Source: Insulibacter thermoxylanivorax (GTDB lineage Bacteria > Bacillota > Bacilli > Paenibacillales > DA-C8). Taken from it: 43,669 nt of DNA. The notes under the pieces were generated by a model. It searched no databases. It saw nothing but the letters and a program-made list of their open reading frames with translations, and was not told the DNA's origin. Below are positions 7,436-18,892 of this stretch, piece after piece. Both the position numbers and the translations under genes were made by a program. Numbering within the stretch: the stretch's first letter is position 1; each line of letters starts with the position of its first letter. The stretch is from positions 1-43,669 of the forward strand of contig NZ_BMAQ01000043.1 in the NCBI RefSeq assembly GCF_015472005.1, in the 5' to 3' direction.

Positions 7436-8419
7436 ATGGTGAACTCTTCGAACATCCAACGGGCAACCTTTGCCGGAGGCTGCTTCTGGTGCATGGTATC
7501 TCCATTCGAAGATATGCCCGGCATCTTAAAGGTCGTGTCCGGATATACCGGCGGGCATAAAGAGAATCCGACCTATGAAGAGGTTTGTGCAGGTACCACC
7601 GGTCATTATGAAGCCGTGCAGATCACTTACGATGAGGATATCTTCCCCTATACCCGCCTGCTGGAGATCTACTGGCAGCAGATCGATCCGACGGATCCGG
7701 GAGGCCAGTTTAACGACCGCGGCCAGTCCTATCAGACGGCGATCTTCTATCACAATGAAGAGCAGCGGAACGCTGCCGAGGCTTCGAAGCAAGAGCTCGA
7801 AAGAAGCGGGCGCTTCAACAAGCCGATCGTCACGAAGATTCTCCCGGCAGGACCTTTCTATGAAGCTGAGGAGTATCACCAGGACTTCCACAAGAAAAAT
7901 CCGTTTCATTACAAACGGTACAGGGAAGCATCCGGGCGCGATGCCTTCATCGAGAAGCATTGGATGAAGAAACCGGACCCGGAAGAACTGCGCAAGCGGC
8001 TGACACCGATGCAGTACGAGGTCACGCAGAACAACGGGACCGAACCGCCGTTCCAGAACGAATATTATGACCATGATGAGCCGGGGATCTATGTGGATAT
8101 CGTGTCCGGCGAACCGCTGTTCAGCTCCTTGGACAAGTATGATGCAGGCTGCGGATGGCCAAGCTTTACAAGGCCGCTACACAGCTACAACATCAAGGAG
8201 AAGTTGGATCTCAGCCACAACATGGTCCGTACGGAGGTACGCAGCAGGTGGGCGGATTCTCATCTGGGTCATGTGTTTAACGACGGTCCGCCTGAGCACG
8301 GCGGGCTGAGGTACTGCATCAATTCTGCGGCGCTGCGCTTCATCCCCTTGGAAGATCTGGAGAAGGAAGGATACGGGGAATACCGGGTTCTCTTCGAGCA
8401 GAGGGAGCAGCAGAAATAA
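7436..8419 (+). CDS. msrAB: Bifunctional peptide methionine sulfoxide reductase MsrA/MsrB
   Basis: This 327-residue fusion repairs oxidised methionine. The MsrA domain (about residues 8-165) reduces the S-sulfoxide and carries the active-site GGCFWC with Cys16. The MsrB domain (about 185-325) reduces the R-sulfoxide and has the family AGCGWPSF motif, [10 protein letters not shown] and catalytic Cys294 in [11 protein letters not shown]. The CxxC zinc-binding pairs of zinc-type MsrB are absent, as in many fused forms. The start is placed 5 nt after GAAGGAGG; an ATG three nt earlier and the GTG next to it are alternatives. No signal peptide is seen, so it is cytoplasmic. Confidence 0.92.
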   Translation: MVNSSNIQRATFAGGCFWCMVSPFEDMPGILKVVSGYTGGHKENPTYEEVCAGTTGHYEAVQITYDEDIFPYTRLLEIYWQQIDPTDPGGQFNDRGQSYQTAIFYHNEEQRNAAEASKQELERSGRFNKPIVTKILPAGPFYEAEEYHQDFHKKNPFHYKRYREASGRDAFIEKHWMKKPDPEELRKRLTPMQYEVTQNNGTEPPFQNEYYDHDEPGIYVDIVSGEPLFSSLDKYDAGCGWPSFTRPLHSYNIKEKLDLSHNMVRTEVRSRWADSHLGHVFNDGPPEHGGLRYCINSAALRFIPLEDLEKEGYGEYRVLFEQREQQK

Positions 8420-8579
8420 CCTGATCCAGCCCTGACTGTATGAGGCTGTGCCTTGTTCAACCTATCGAACGTAAAATGTAAACTTTCATCGCCATAACTT
8501 CACGGTACTGTACAATGATTTTCATCTCTCGTGTATTTTGCAATTGCATCGAGCCAAGACCTGTAATACGCTTAACTAG

Positions 8580-8611
8580 CTGCCAGTCTGCGCCGGCCGC
8601 ACAGCTGGCAG
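8580..8611 (+). promoter_or_regulatory. Leader hairpin upstream of upp
   Basis: CTGCCAG (8580-8586) pairs with CTGGCAG (8605-8611), with an inner TGCG/CGCA stem. There is no T tract, so it is not a typical terminator. It lies 33 nt before the upp start. I found no convincing promoter in 8420-8644, only isolated TACAAT and TAATAC hexamers. Confidence 0.4.
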
Positions 8612-8644
8612 TACACTCTAACCGTACGGAGGCATCTGAAGAAT

Positions 8645-9274
8645 ATGGGTAAAGTAGTGGTATGCGATCATCCGCTGATCCAACATAAGTTAACGTACAT
8701 AAGAGATGTGGAAACGAAGACTAAGGATTTTCGGCAGCTGGTCGATGAAGTGGCCATGCTGATGGCGTATGAGATTACGAGAGATCTCCCCCTGCAAGAG
8801 GTCGACATCAGGACGCCGGTATGTCCCACGAAAGGCAAAGTGATCGCCGGCCGCATGCTGGGCTTAGTGCCGATCTTGCGGGCGGGCCTGGGCATGGTAG
8901 ATGGTGTGCTTAGGTTGCATCCAACGGCGAAAGTCGGCCATATCGGACTGTATCGGGATCCGGAGACGCTGCAGCCGGTGGAATATTACGAGAAGCTGCC
9001 ATCGGATGTGCATGAGCGGGAATTGATCGTCATCGATCCGATGCTGGCAACAGGCGGTTCAGCCGCTGCGGCGATCTCTCTGCTGAAGAAGCGCAAGTGC
9101 ACACAGATCAAGCTGATGTGCCTTATCGCTGCGCCGGAAGGCATCGAAGCGGTGCACAGCGAACATCCGGATGTGGATATCTATGTTGCAGCGGTGGATG
9201 AGAGACTGAATGAACAAGGATATATCGTACCGGGGCTCGGCGATGCCGGCGATCGGCTGTTCGGCACGAAGTGA
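8645..9274 (+). CDS. upp: Uracil phosphoribosyltransferase
   Basis: Upp salvages uracil by joining it to PRPP to give UMP. The 209-residue length is exactly that of the family. The PRPP-binding loop [12 protein letters not shown] (about residues 129-140) and the C-terminal uracil-binding [12 protein letters not shown] are intact. CGGAGG lies about 12 nt upstream of the ATG, a slightly long spacing. In B. subtilis upp also lies between glyA and the atp operon; here pdaA and msrAB have been placed between glyA and upp. Confidence 0.96.
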   Translation: MGKVVVCDHPLIQHKLTYIRDVETKTKDFRQLVDEVAMLMAYEITRDLPLQEVDIRTPVCPTKGKVIAGRMLGLVPILRAGLGMVDGVLRLHPTAKVGHIGLYRDPETLQPVEYYEKLPSDVHERELIVIDPMLATGGSAAAAISLLKKRKCTQIKLMCLIAAPEGIEAVHSEHPDVDIYVAAVDERLNEQGYIVPGLGDAGDRLFGTK

Positions 9275-9310
9275 CCGGTACGAAGGAGATCATCGAAGAT
9301 GATCGTATAC

Positions 9311-9376
9311 GCCGGCGTATAGACGCCGGCTGCGCGGTCATCACGAGCCAGCGCCGCTCCCTCGTTCAGGGGCGGC
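9311..9376 (+). promoter_or_regulatory. Two GC-rich hairpins between upp and mnaA
   Basis: GCCGGCGT-ATAG-ACGCCGGC (9311-9330) is a perfect 8-bp stem with a 4-nt loop. A second hairpin, GCCGC-T-CCC with GGG-GCGGC (9353-9376), follows. Neither has a T tract. They may attenuate read-through or shield the mRNA. Confidence 0.45.
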
Positions 9377-9404
9377 TGTGAATATTATGGTAAGGGATGT
9401 AGAA

Positions 9405-10550
9405 ATGATGTCTAAGTTAAGAGTCATGACGATCTTCGGCACACGGCCGGAAGCGATTAAGATGGCGCCTTTAGTGCTGGAGCTTAAGCGGTATCCGGAG
9501 GAGATCGAATCCCTCGTCTGCGTGACGGCTCAGCATCGCGAGCTCCTGGATTCGGTGCTGGAGATCTTCAAGATCACGCCCGACTATGACCTGAATGTGA
9601 TGAAGGAGCGGCAGACGCTGCAGGAGCTCTCGATTCGCGTGCTGGAAGGGCTGGAACCGGTGTATCGAGAGGCGAAGCCTGATCTTGTCCTCGTGCACGG
9701 GGATACAAGCACGACCTTCTTAGCCAGCTATGCCGCGTTCTTGCAGCAGATCCGGGTCGGCCATGTCGAAGCGGGCCTGCGCACTTGGAATAAGCTGTCC
9801 CCTTATCCGGAGGAGATGAACCGGCAGCTCACCGGCGTGCTGGCTGATCTGCACTTCGCACCGACTTCTTGGTCGGCAGGGAATCTCCTGAAGGAGAACA
9901 AACCGGAGTCGGCGATCTACACGACGGGCAATACGGTCACGGACGTCTTCCAATATACGGTGCGGGAAGATTACAGCCATCCGCTGCTGACATGGGCGCA
10001 AGGCAAGCGGATCATCCTGATGACGGCCCATCGCCGGGAGAATCAAGGACAGAAACACCGTCAGATCTTCCAAGCGGTGAGACGCATCGCGGATGAGATG
10101 GATGATATCGCTGTCATCTATCCCGTCCATCCAAGTCCTGCTGTGAGAGAACCTGCTTATGAGATCCTAGGCGATCATCCGCGTATCCGCTTGACGGACC
10201 CGCTTGATGTCGTCGATCTGCATAATTTCTATCCGCATACCCATCTGATCTTGACGGACTCGGGCGGATTGCAGGAGGAGGCGCCGTCCTTCGGCGTACC
10301 GGTTCTCGTGCTGCGGGATACGACGGAGCGGCCGGAGGGGATCGAAGCCGGAACACTCGAACTTGCGGGGACCGAGGAAGAGCATGTCTATGCGAGGACG
10401 AAAGCGCTTCTTACGGACGAAGCGCTGTATCAGAGGATGAGCCAAGCAGCGAATCCCTATGGAGACGGACGCTGCTCACCCAGGATCGTACAAGCGATCT
10501 TGCATTATTTCGGTCGAACCAGCACCCGCCCAGAGGAGTTTAAAATATAG
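9405..10550 (+). CDS. mnaA: UDP-N-acetylglucosamine 2-epimerase (non-hydrolysing)
   Basis: The enzyme interconverts UDP-GlcNAc and UDP-ManNAc, supplying ManNAc for wall teichoic acid linkage units or secondary wall polysaccharide. The 381-residue protein begins LRVMTIFGTRPEAIKMAPLV, nearly the canonical MnaA/WecB start. It also has HGDTSTT, GHVEAGLRT, MTAHRREN and LTDSGGLQEEAPSFG. The start at 9405 follows AAGGGA by 7 nt; an upstream GTG (9378) and ATG (9387) would add residues not seen in relatives. SLH-anchored proteins, such as the protease in this window, need a pyruvylated polymer that often contains ManNAc. Confidence 0.93.
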   Translation: MMSKLRVMTIFGTRPEAIKMAPLVLELKRYPEEIESLVCVTAQHRELLDSVLEIFKITPDYDLNVMKERQTLQELSIRVLEGLEPVYREAKPDLVLVHGDTSTTFLASYAAFLQQIRVGHVEAGLRTWNKLSPYPEEMNRQLTGVLADLHFAPTSWSAGNLLKENKPESAIYTTGNTVTDVFQYTVREDYSHPLLTWAQGKRIILMTAHRRENQGQKHRQIFQAVRRIADEMDDIAVIYPVHPSPAVREPAYEILGDHPRIRLTDPLDVVDLHNFYPHTHLILTDSGGLQEEAPSFGVPVLVLRDTTERPEGIEAGTLELAGTEEEHVYARTKALLTDEALYQRMSQAANPYGDGRCSPRIVQAILHYFGRTSTRPEEFKI

Positions 10551-10571
10551 GTTCAATGACGTATATCACGC

Positions 10572-10605
10572 ATCGACAATAGATATACGGTGCATGATTG
10601 TCGAT
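10572..10605 (+). repeat. 9-bp inverted repeat after mnaA
   Basis: ATCGACAAT (10572-10580) and ATTGTCGAT (10597-10605) are perfect complements 16 nt apart. A T5 run occurs at about 10615, but 9 nt beyond the stem, so this is at most a weak terminator for mnaA. Confidence 0.5.
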
Positions 10606-10642
10606 AATTCGACGTTTTTGCAAATTCAGCTAATTCCTTCGA

Positions 10643-10672
10643 TTGACAAACTAAATATCGCTTAGATAAAAT
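10643..10672 (+). promoter_or_regulatory. Main promoter of the atp operon
   Basis: A perfect TTGACA and TAAAAT (5 of 6) are spaced by 18 nt in AT-rich DNA. It lies about 110 nt before atpZ and upstream of a long palindrome. Confidence 0.72.
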
Positions 10673-10704
10673 AAGTAAGGATTATTGGGATTAGACCCAA
10701 GATT

Positions 10705-10741
10705 ATGTTATAATTATGACCTGATGCTATAATTATAACAT
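10705..10741. promoter_or_regulatory. 13-bp perfect AT-rich palindrome in the atp leader
   Basis: ATGTTATAATTAT (10705-10717) and ATAATTATAACAT (10729-10741) are exact inverted copies around an 11-nt centre. Each arm contains TATAAT. As DNA it could be an operator or a second promoter (TTGGGA-18-TATAAT). As RNA it would form an AU hairpin just upstream of atpZ. Confidence 0.7.
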
Positions 10742-10779
10742 TGGCGGTGGTCTGCCAAACGTACCCAGTGAGGACGACG

Positions 10780-11019
10780 ATGAATCCCAAGAAACCCGCA
10801 CAGCCCCCGAGTTCATACAAGATTGCCTTAGCCTTCAGCGGCATAGGCGTCCAATTTGCAATCTGGATCATAATCGGATACTTGGCAGGCGCATGGCTGG
10901 TCAAGCATTTCGAGCTGTCACCATTGTGGAAGGGGCTCGGCGCTGTCGCCGGCATGCTTCTAGGTTTGGTGAGTGCGATCCTGCTGATGGTGAGATATCT
11001 GAGGGGGCAAGATGAATGA
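10780..11019 (+). CDS. atpZ: AtpZ/AtpI family membrane protein
   Basis: The 79-residue protein has two membrane segments (about residues 13-35 and 46-70: FSGIGVQFAIWIIIGYLAG and LGAVAGMLLGLVSAILLMV). This is the short AtpZ (ATPase_gene1) type found at the head of Firmicute atp operons and linked to F1Fo assembly or to Mg2+ handling. The start follows GAGGAC; a longer frame from a TTG upstream runs into the palindrome and is not used. It overlaps atpI by 4 nt. Confidence 0.75.
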   Translation: MNPKKPAQPPSSYKIALAFSGIGVQFAIWIIIGYLAGAWLVKHFELSPLWKGLGAVAGMLLGLVSAILLMVRYLRGQDE

Positions 11020-11387
11020 CGGATATGGACAAGATCGTCCAGGCGATCACGAGAGTGACATACCTGTTGATATCGGTTTCCTTGCTGGGCTGGGTCTTCT
11101 TTCCCGATCTTCGTCCGATCATGGCGGGGTTCTTGATCGGTGCTGTGATCGGGTTGATCAATGTTCGCTATCTAGCGATAAGGATTCACAAAGTGACGGA
11201 GTCGGTTGTGAATCAAGAGTCGCGAAGATTCGGCCTGGGTTTTGGCATCCGCTTCCTGATTGCCTTGCTTGGGGTCATGGCCGCCCTTCGCTTAGAACAG
11301 ATCTCCGTTGAAGGGACGGCAGCGGGATTGATCATCGTGCCGCTGCTGCTGATCCCGGTTGGGATTTTTCTGAGTATGAGGAGCTGA
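11016..11387 (+). CDS. atpI: ATP synthase subunit I (AtpI)
   Basis: The 123-residue protein has four hydrophobic segments (about 13-30, 33-50, 72-92 and 97-117), the pattern of ATP-synt_I proteins, which aid c-ring assembly. Sequence is poorly conserved in this family, so the call rests on size, topology and position before atpB. The start overlaps the atpZ stop (ATGA), with AGGGGGCAAG upstream. Confidence 0.78.
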   Translation: MTDMDKIVQAITRVTYLLISVSLLGWVFFPDLRPIMAGFLIGAVIGLINVRYLAIRIHKVTESVVNQESRRFGLGFGIRFLIALLGVMAALRLEQISVEGTAAGLIIVPLLLIPVGIFLSMRS

Positions 11388-11430
11388 AGCTTCAAGGTTT
11401 TACTTCGCTGGAAAGGGGTGAATACTTTGA

Positions 11431-12192
11431 ATGCATGATTCACCGATTATTAATATAGGCGGATTTAATATCGACTTATCTGCCGTAATTATGTTGACAG
11501 TCACCTGTGTCATCGCTTTCGTATTAGCGAGACTGGCAGTCCGCAATCTCTCCGTGGAGAATCCGGGTAAGCTGCAGAACTTCATGGAATGGCTGGTGGA
11601 GTTCGTACAGAACATCGTGGCCAGCGCCATGGATCTCCGCAAGGGGAAAGTGTTCATCTCTTTAGGTTTGACGCTGATGCTGTTCATCTTCGTGGCGAAC
11701 CTATTGGGTCTGCCGTTCTCCATCGTAACGATTGCTGAAGGCGAGGTCCAGATCTTCGGTTATGCGATTGAGGCGACGAAGAATCTGGCGGAAGGAGAAC
11801 ATGCAGAACTTCTGTGGTGGAAATCCCCTACCGCGGATATCTCGATCACGACGGGACTGGCATTGGTTGTCTTCTTGGTGATACATATCCAAGGCTTAAG
11901 GATGAACCGGAAGCATTACTTAAGACATTATATTGAGCCTTATCCGATTTTCTTGCCGATCAATATCATCGAGCAGTTCTCGCGGCCGATCTCGCTGGCC
12001 ATTCGTCTATACGCGAATATCTTCGCCGGCGAAGTATTGATCTACGCGATTCTGCAGGCAGGAATATTCGGAATTCCATTCCTGTCCGCATGGCAAGGCT
12101 TCAGTATATTCGTAGGTGCTTTGCAAGCCTTTATCTTCACGATGTTGACGATGGTCTACATCGGGCAAGCTGTGGTGCATGAGGAACATTAG
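11431..12192 (+). CDS. atpB: ATP synthase Fo subunit a
   Basis: Subunit a forms the proton half-channels against the c-ring. The 253-residue protein has five or six membrane helices and the essential arginine, Arg192 in SLAIRLYANIFAGE. The C-terminal helix ends LTMVYIGQAVVHEEH. A hydrophilic loop (about residues 103-135) separates the middle helices. The first ATG after AAAGGGGTG is taken as the start. Confidence 0.95.
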   Translation: MHDSPIINIGGFNIDLSAVIMLTVTCVIAFVLARLAVRNLSVENPGKLQNFMEWLVEFVQNIVASAMDLRKGKVFISLGLTLMLFIFVANLLGLPFSIVTIAEGEVQIFGYAIEATKNLAEGEHAELLWWKSPTADISITTGLALVVFLVIHIQGLRMNRKHYLRHYIEPYPIFLPINIIEQFSRPISLAIRLYANIFAGEVLIYAILQAGIFGIPFLSAWQGFSIFVGALQAFIFTMLTMVYIGQAVVHEEH

Positions 12193-12211
12193 TCCTATGC
12201 AATATAGATGA

Positions 12212-12472
<261 letters not shown>

Positions 12473-12588
12473 ACAAGATAGGGACAATATTCTAGCATGG
12501 CGGGGAAGGCAGAAGCCGTCCGCGCCTTTGTTTTGCATGAGGTATACGTGAGGGTATTGGAACCTGATTGAAGGGAGTGACTTCCTGC

Positions 12589-13068
12589 ATGAATATTACA
12601 TGGGAAAATATTGTCATGACCGTCGTTGCGTTCGGTATATTGTACTACTTTCTCCACAGATATGCCTTTGGTCCGCTGTTTTCCATCATGGAGAAGCGTC
12701 GTGAGCTCGTAACCTCACAGCTGAAAGAAGCGGAAGAGAACAAGCTCAGCAGCGAGAAGCTTCTGGCGGAACAGCGCGAGGCTTTGCAGCAAGCAAGAAA
12801 TGAGGCTTCGGAGATCATCGAACGTGCGAAGGCGAATGCAACGAAGCAAGCGGAAGAGATCCTGAAGCTCGCACAGGAAGAGTCTGCTCGTATGAAAGAA
12901 GAAGCGGTCAAAGAGATTCAGCACGAGAAGGAGAAGGCGATTGCGGAAGTGCGCAGCCAAGTGACCGAGATGTCTGTGCTCATCGCTTCGAAGATCATCG
13001 ACAAACAGATCGACGAGAAGACACAGTCCGAATTGATTGACCAGTACTTGAAAGAAGTAGGAGGTTAA
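12589..13068 (+). CDS. atpF: ATP synthase Fo subunit b
   Basis: Subunit b is the peripheral stalk linking a to the F1 head. The 159-residue protein has one N-terminal membrane helix (about residues 7-27) and a long, highly charged coiled coil rich in Glu, Lys and Ala. The start at 12589 follows GAAGGGAGTGAC; the in-frame TTG further upstream is not used. Confidence 0.93.
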   Translation: MNITWENIVMTVVAFGILYYFLHRYAFGPLFSIMEKRRELVTSQLKEAEENKLSSEKLLAEQREALQQARNEASEIIERAKANATKQAEEILKLAQEESARMKEEAVKEIQHEKEKAIAEVRSQVTEMSVLIASKIIDKQIDEKTQSELIDQYLKEVGG

Positions 13069-13070
13069 TC

Positions 13071-13625
13071 ATGAGCGACCTCATTTTAGCCAAGCGCTAT
13101 GCTAAAGCGCTGTACAGTTCCGCAGAAGAAGCGAACGCAGCTGAACAGATCGGCGAGCAGCTTAAGGCGGTTGTCGACTTGTTCGCGCAAGCGCAAGAAC
13201 AGGACCCGATGGTTCGAAGCTTCCTGTCGCATCCTTCTGTTACGAATGAGGCGAAGATGGATGTGATCAAACAGGTCTTCGGAGATTCGTTGTCTGAATT
13301 GTTATACAATACCCTCGGCTTATTGATCGAACGGGGAAGATGGAGCCTTCTTCCGGCGTTGTATCAAGCATACGAGGAGATCGCTGACGAGAAGGCGGGA
13401 AGAGCGCGGGCGCTCGTGTACTCCGCTTACGAGCTTTCGAAAGCAGACAGCCAAGCGATCGCAGCGCAGTTCAGCAAGATTACGGGCAAACAGATCCTAG
13501 TGCAGAATATCGTCGATCGCTCCCTGATCGGAGGCATCCGCGTGCGGATCGGCGATCGGCTGTACGACGGCAGTATCGCAGGCAAGCTTGAACAACTGCG
13601 CAAACAATTGAAGCAGAATGCTTAA
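13071..13625 (+). CDS. atpH: ATP synthase F1 subunit delta
   Basis: The 184-residue delta (OSCP) subunit caps the F1 head and binds subunit b. It starts with the family signature LAKRYAKALYS and ends with the conserved IGGIRVRIGDRLYDGSIAGK. It lies 2 nt after atpF with TAGGAGGT upstream. Confidence 0.95.
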   Translation: MSDLILAKRYAKALYSSAEEANAAEQIGEQLKAVVDLFAQAQEQDPMVRSFLSHPSVTNEAKMDVIKQVFGDSLSELLYNTLGLLIERGRWSLLPALYQAYEEIADEKAGRARALVYSAYELSKADSQAIAAQFSKITGKQILVQNIVDRSLIGGIRVRIGDRLYDGSIAGKLEQLRKQLKQNA

Positions 13626-15179
<1,554 letters not shown>

Positions 15180-15230
15180 GACAGCGGATGAAGCGAAGCT
15201 GAACGTCACGAACACAAAGGTGGTGAAGAG

Positions 15231-16097
15231 ATGGCAAAGGGATTACGCGAGATCAAACGCCGGTTGAAGAGCGTAAGGAATATGCGGCAGATCACAAAGG
15301 CGATGGAGATGGTCGCAGCCGCCAACCTGCGGCGCGCGCAGGTTAGAGCGGAATCCGCACGTCCGTATGCGGAGAAGATGCGTGAGGTGATCGCCACCAT
15401 CGCTGCCGGAGCGAAGGAAGAAGTCCAGCATCCGATGCTGCAATCCAGGCCGATCAAGAGGACGGGCTACCTGATCATCACATCCGACCGCGGACTGGCC
15501 GGCGGGTACAACGCCAACCTGCTCCGCGAAGCGATCGAGGTGATCCATGAGCGGCATAAGTCGCCGGATGAATATGCGATCCTGGTCATCGGCCGTAAAG
15601 GGCGTGACTTCTTAAGAAGACGCGGCATCGAGATCGACGGAGAGATCACGGGTCTGCCGGATTCGCCGCGGTTCTCCGATATCAAATCGATCGCGGCCAG
15701 GGCGGTGCAGAAGTTCGCCGACGGCGAGATCGATGAGCTGTACATATGGTACAACAAGTTCATCACAGCTCTGACCCAGAGACCGACCGAAAGCCGTCTG
15801 CTTCCATTGGCGGATGTAGGCGAGCACAGCGAGATCAGTTACGAATACGAACCTTCTCCGGAAGCGGTGCTTGAGGTATTGCTGCCGAAATATGCAGAGA
15901 CCCTCATCTTCGCCGCACTCCTCGAAGCGAAGGCGAGCGAATTTGGCGCACGGATGAATGCGATGGGCAATGCTACCCGCAACGCCAATGATATGATCCA
16001 CACCTTGACGCTTGAATACAACCGTGCTCGTCAAGCTGCGATTACGCAGGAGATCACGGAGATCGTCGCAGGTGCGAATGCATCACAAGGATACTGA
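15231..16097 (+). CDS. atpG: ATP synthase F1 subunit gamma
   Basis: The gamma subunit is the central rotor shaft. The 288-residue protein has the conserved N-terminal helix [20 protein letters not shown] and the C-terminal [29 protein letters not shown] precedes the ATG. Confidence 0.96.
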   Translation: MAKGLREIKRRLKSVRNMRQITKAMEMVAAANLRRAQVRAESARPYAEKMREVIATIAAGAKEEVQHPMLQSRPIKRTGYLIITSDRGLAGGYNANLLREAIEVIHERHKSPDEYAILVIGRKGRDFLRRRGIEIDGEITGLPDSPRFSDIKSIAARAVQKFADGEIDELYIWYNKFITALTQRPTESRLLPLADVGEHSEISYEYEPSPEAVLEVLLPKYAETLIFAALLEAKASEFGARMNAMGNATRNANDMIHTLTLEYNRARQAAITQEITEIVAGANASQGY

Positions 16098-16114
16098 TCC
16101 TTAACGGATACTTA

Positions 16115-16139
16115 TATGACGGGATCTTATGACGGGATC
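16115..16139. repeat. 12-bp direct repeat before atpD
   Basis: TATGACGGGATC occurs twice (16115-16126 and 16128-16139), separated by one base, in the 122-nt atpG-atpD spacer. It is probably a local duplication. Confidence 0.7.
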
Positions 16140-16219
16140 AAGGTTCCCGGCACGAGCCAACCGTTACAGCAGAATAGATATCCAGCGTTAGCCAATATCA
16201 TTTGAGGAGGGAATCATAG

Positions 16220-17626
<1,407 letters not shown>

Positions 17627-17644
17627 CGTTAGGAGGCCAATTCA

Positions 17645-18055
17645 TTGAAGACATTTCAATTAGAAGTTGTCACTCCTGAACGCAAAGTGTACAGCGGCGA
17701 TGCCACGATGGTGATCGTGAAAGGAATCGAAGGCGAACTCGGCATCATGGCGAATCACCTGCCCTTCGTCACGCCTCTGCAGATCGCTCCGGTCAGGATC
17801 AAAACGCCGGATCAAGACGAGCATGTGATCGCAGTGAACGGCGGATTCATCGAAGTTCATAACAATAAAGTCATCATCCTGGCTGAATCCGCTGAGCTTC
17901 CGGAAGAGATCGATATCGACCGCGCTGAGCGGGCCAGGGAGCGTGCGGAGGAAAGATTGCGCAGAGCCAAACAGGAGAAGATCGACTACCACCGCGCTGA
18001 AATGGCGCTGCAGCGGGCGATTAACCGTCTGCGCGTAGCCGGCCGCGGCCGTTGA
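17645..18055 (+). CDS. atpC: ATP synthase F1 subunit epsilon, TTG start
   Basis: The epsilon subunit (136 residues) couples and regulates the rotor. It has an N-terminal beta-sandwich (MKTFQLEVVTPERKVYSGDA) and a two-helix C-terminus rich in Arg and Glu. The start is a TTG placed 8 nt after TAGGAGG; the next in-frame ATG would delete the conserved first beta-strands, so TTG is preferred. It is the last atp gene and is followed by a terminator. Confidence 0.93.
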   Translation: MKTFQLEVVTPERKVYSGDATMVIVKGIEGELGIMANHLPFVTPLQIAPVRIKTPDQDEHVIAVNGGFIEVHNNKVIILAESAELPEEIDIDRAERARERAEERLRRAKQEKIDYHRAEMALQRAINRLRVAGRGR

Positions 18056-18103
18056 TGGTTGATTCCTTCAGGGTCACATGTTCTTACCCGTGTGGTCACA
18101 AAG

Positions 18104-18157
18104 AAGGGGCTGTCCAAAAAGTCAGTATTCACTGGCTTTAGACGCCCCTTTATTATT
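18104..18157 (+). terminator. Terminator of the atp operon
   Basis: AAGGGGC (18104-18110) pairs with GCCCCTT (18144-18150). Inner pairing AAAGTCAGT/ACTGGCTTT around an ATTC loop makes a long rod, followed by TATTATTATG. The first half resembles the hairpin at 18225. Confidence 0.75.
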
Positions 18158-18160
18158 ATG

Positions 18161-18189
18161 TATGAGACAACAGATTCTGTTGTCTCATA
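18161..18189. repeat. 14-bp perfect palindrome
   Basis: TATGAGACAACAGA and TCTGTTGTCTCATA flank a single T. As RNA this is a long, perfect hairpin without a T tract. It lies between two GGGGCTGTCC hairpins. Confidence 0.85.
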
Positions 18190-18224
18190 GTACGCGTAAG
18201 GATAACCTGCATTCGTAACGCAAA

Positions 18225-18269
18225 GGGGCTGTCCTTCAGTCAGTCATCGCTGACTTATTGGACAGCCCT
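18225..18269. terminator. GGGGCTGTCC hairpin, probably bidirectional terminator
   Basis: GGGCTGTCC (18226-18234) pairs with GGACAGCCC (18260-18268), with inner AGTCAG/CTGACT. On the minus strand the stem is followed by CTTTG, so it can end the convergent minus-strand gene at 18335. It shares AAGGGGCTGTCC and AGTCAGT with the atp terminator. Confidence 0.65.
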
Positions 18270-18334
18270 ATTGCATGAATACCTTATGACATGATGCACT
18301 ATATATGATCTATGTGTAGTTCATTCATATATGT

Positions 18335-18601
18335 TCAATCTTCGCGATCTTGATCATGGTCAATAAGTCTAACCGTCGGTGAAAGTTGATCCCATTCGAT
18401 GATGCCGTCTTCCTTTAAGTCTTTGAGCTGTTTGGTCAAGGTATTAAAGGAACGGATTCCGGTCATCTCCTGAATCTCTTGCAGAGTGGGATCTTCTTTC
18501 GTCTTGTCATAATGCAGTTTAATCGCACGATAGATCAGTCGCCTTCGCGCCTCACCTTTGCTGCTCGTTCGGGGCTCGGGTTCAGGTCCCATGTAAGACA
18601 T
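18335..18601 (-). CDS. Small winged-helix DNA-binding-like protein
   Basis: This 88-residue, hydrophilic protein has a segment (about residues 20-75) that reads like the winged helix of LexA: RRRLIYRAIKLHYDK, then PTLQEIQEMTGIRSFNTLTK, then QLKDLKEDGIIEW. There is no protease domain, dimerisation domain or signal peptide. It is transcribed against both the atp and nuo operons from its own promoter, with GAGAGGAG upstream. I do not recognise a named gene. A role in gene control is inferred from the fold-like pattern only. Confidence 0.7.
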   Translation of the reverse strand: MSYMGPEPEPRTSSKGEARRRLIYRAIKLHYDKTKEDPTLQEIQEMTGIRSFNTLTKQLKDLKEDGIIEWDQLSPTVRLIDHDQDRED

Positions 18602-18631
18602 CTACTCCTCTCAAAAATGTATTCAGAATTA

Positions 18632-18660
18632 ATTATAACACTTATTAATTTATTTCACAA
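18632..18660 (-). promoter_or_regulatory. Promoter of the winged-helix gene
   Basis: On the minus strand TTGTGA and a perfect TATAAT are spaced by 17 nt, about 31 nt upstream of the ATG. Confidence 0.65.
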
Positions 18661-18714
18661 AAAACGCTTACAAGCGAAAATGACGAGAAGAGTTAGATAA
18701 ATGGAGGTTTGTTC

Positions 18715-18792
18715 ATGAAAAGTTTGAAGTTTTCGAAAAATAGAACGAAACATTCATTTAATTTTCCCAACTCATTTATAATAGGATATTGA
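18715..18792 (+). CDS. Possible 25-residue basic peptide upstream of nuoA
   Basis: An ATG placed 7 nt after a clear GGAGG opens a 25-codon frame (MKSLKFSKNRTKHSFNFPNS, then FIIGY). It is lysine- and phenylalanine-rich and has no recognised relative. It lies upstream of the likely nuo promoter, so it would need its own transcript. It may be a leader peptide, a small protein or chance; the ribosome binding site is the main support. Confidence 0.3.
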   Translation: MKSLKFSKNRTKHSFNFPNSFIIGY

Positions 18793-18820
18793 CTAAGGGG
18801 GGATGTTATGTCAAATAGGT

Positions 18821-18850
18821 TAGACACATCAGGGCTTCATTTGCTATAAT
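18821..18850 (+). promoter_or_regulatory. Promoter of the nuo operon
   Basis: TAGACA (5 of 6) and TATAAT are spaced by 18 nt, with TGC directly before TATAAT (extended minus 10). It lies 43 nt upstream of nuoA. Confidence 0.72.
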
Positions 18851-18892
18851 TGATGGGAAATTTATGGACATTAAGAGAATGGAGGCGGTTAG

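Noticed and set aside
10459-10665. 68-codon plus-strand frame over the mnaA end and atp promoter
   Set aside because: It overlaps mnaA in another frame and crosses the promoter; there is no ribosome binding site or motif.
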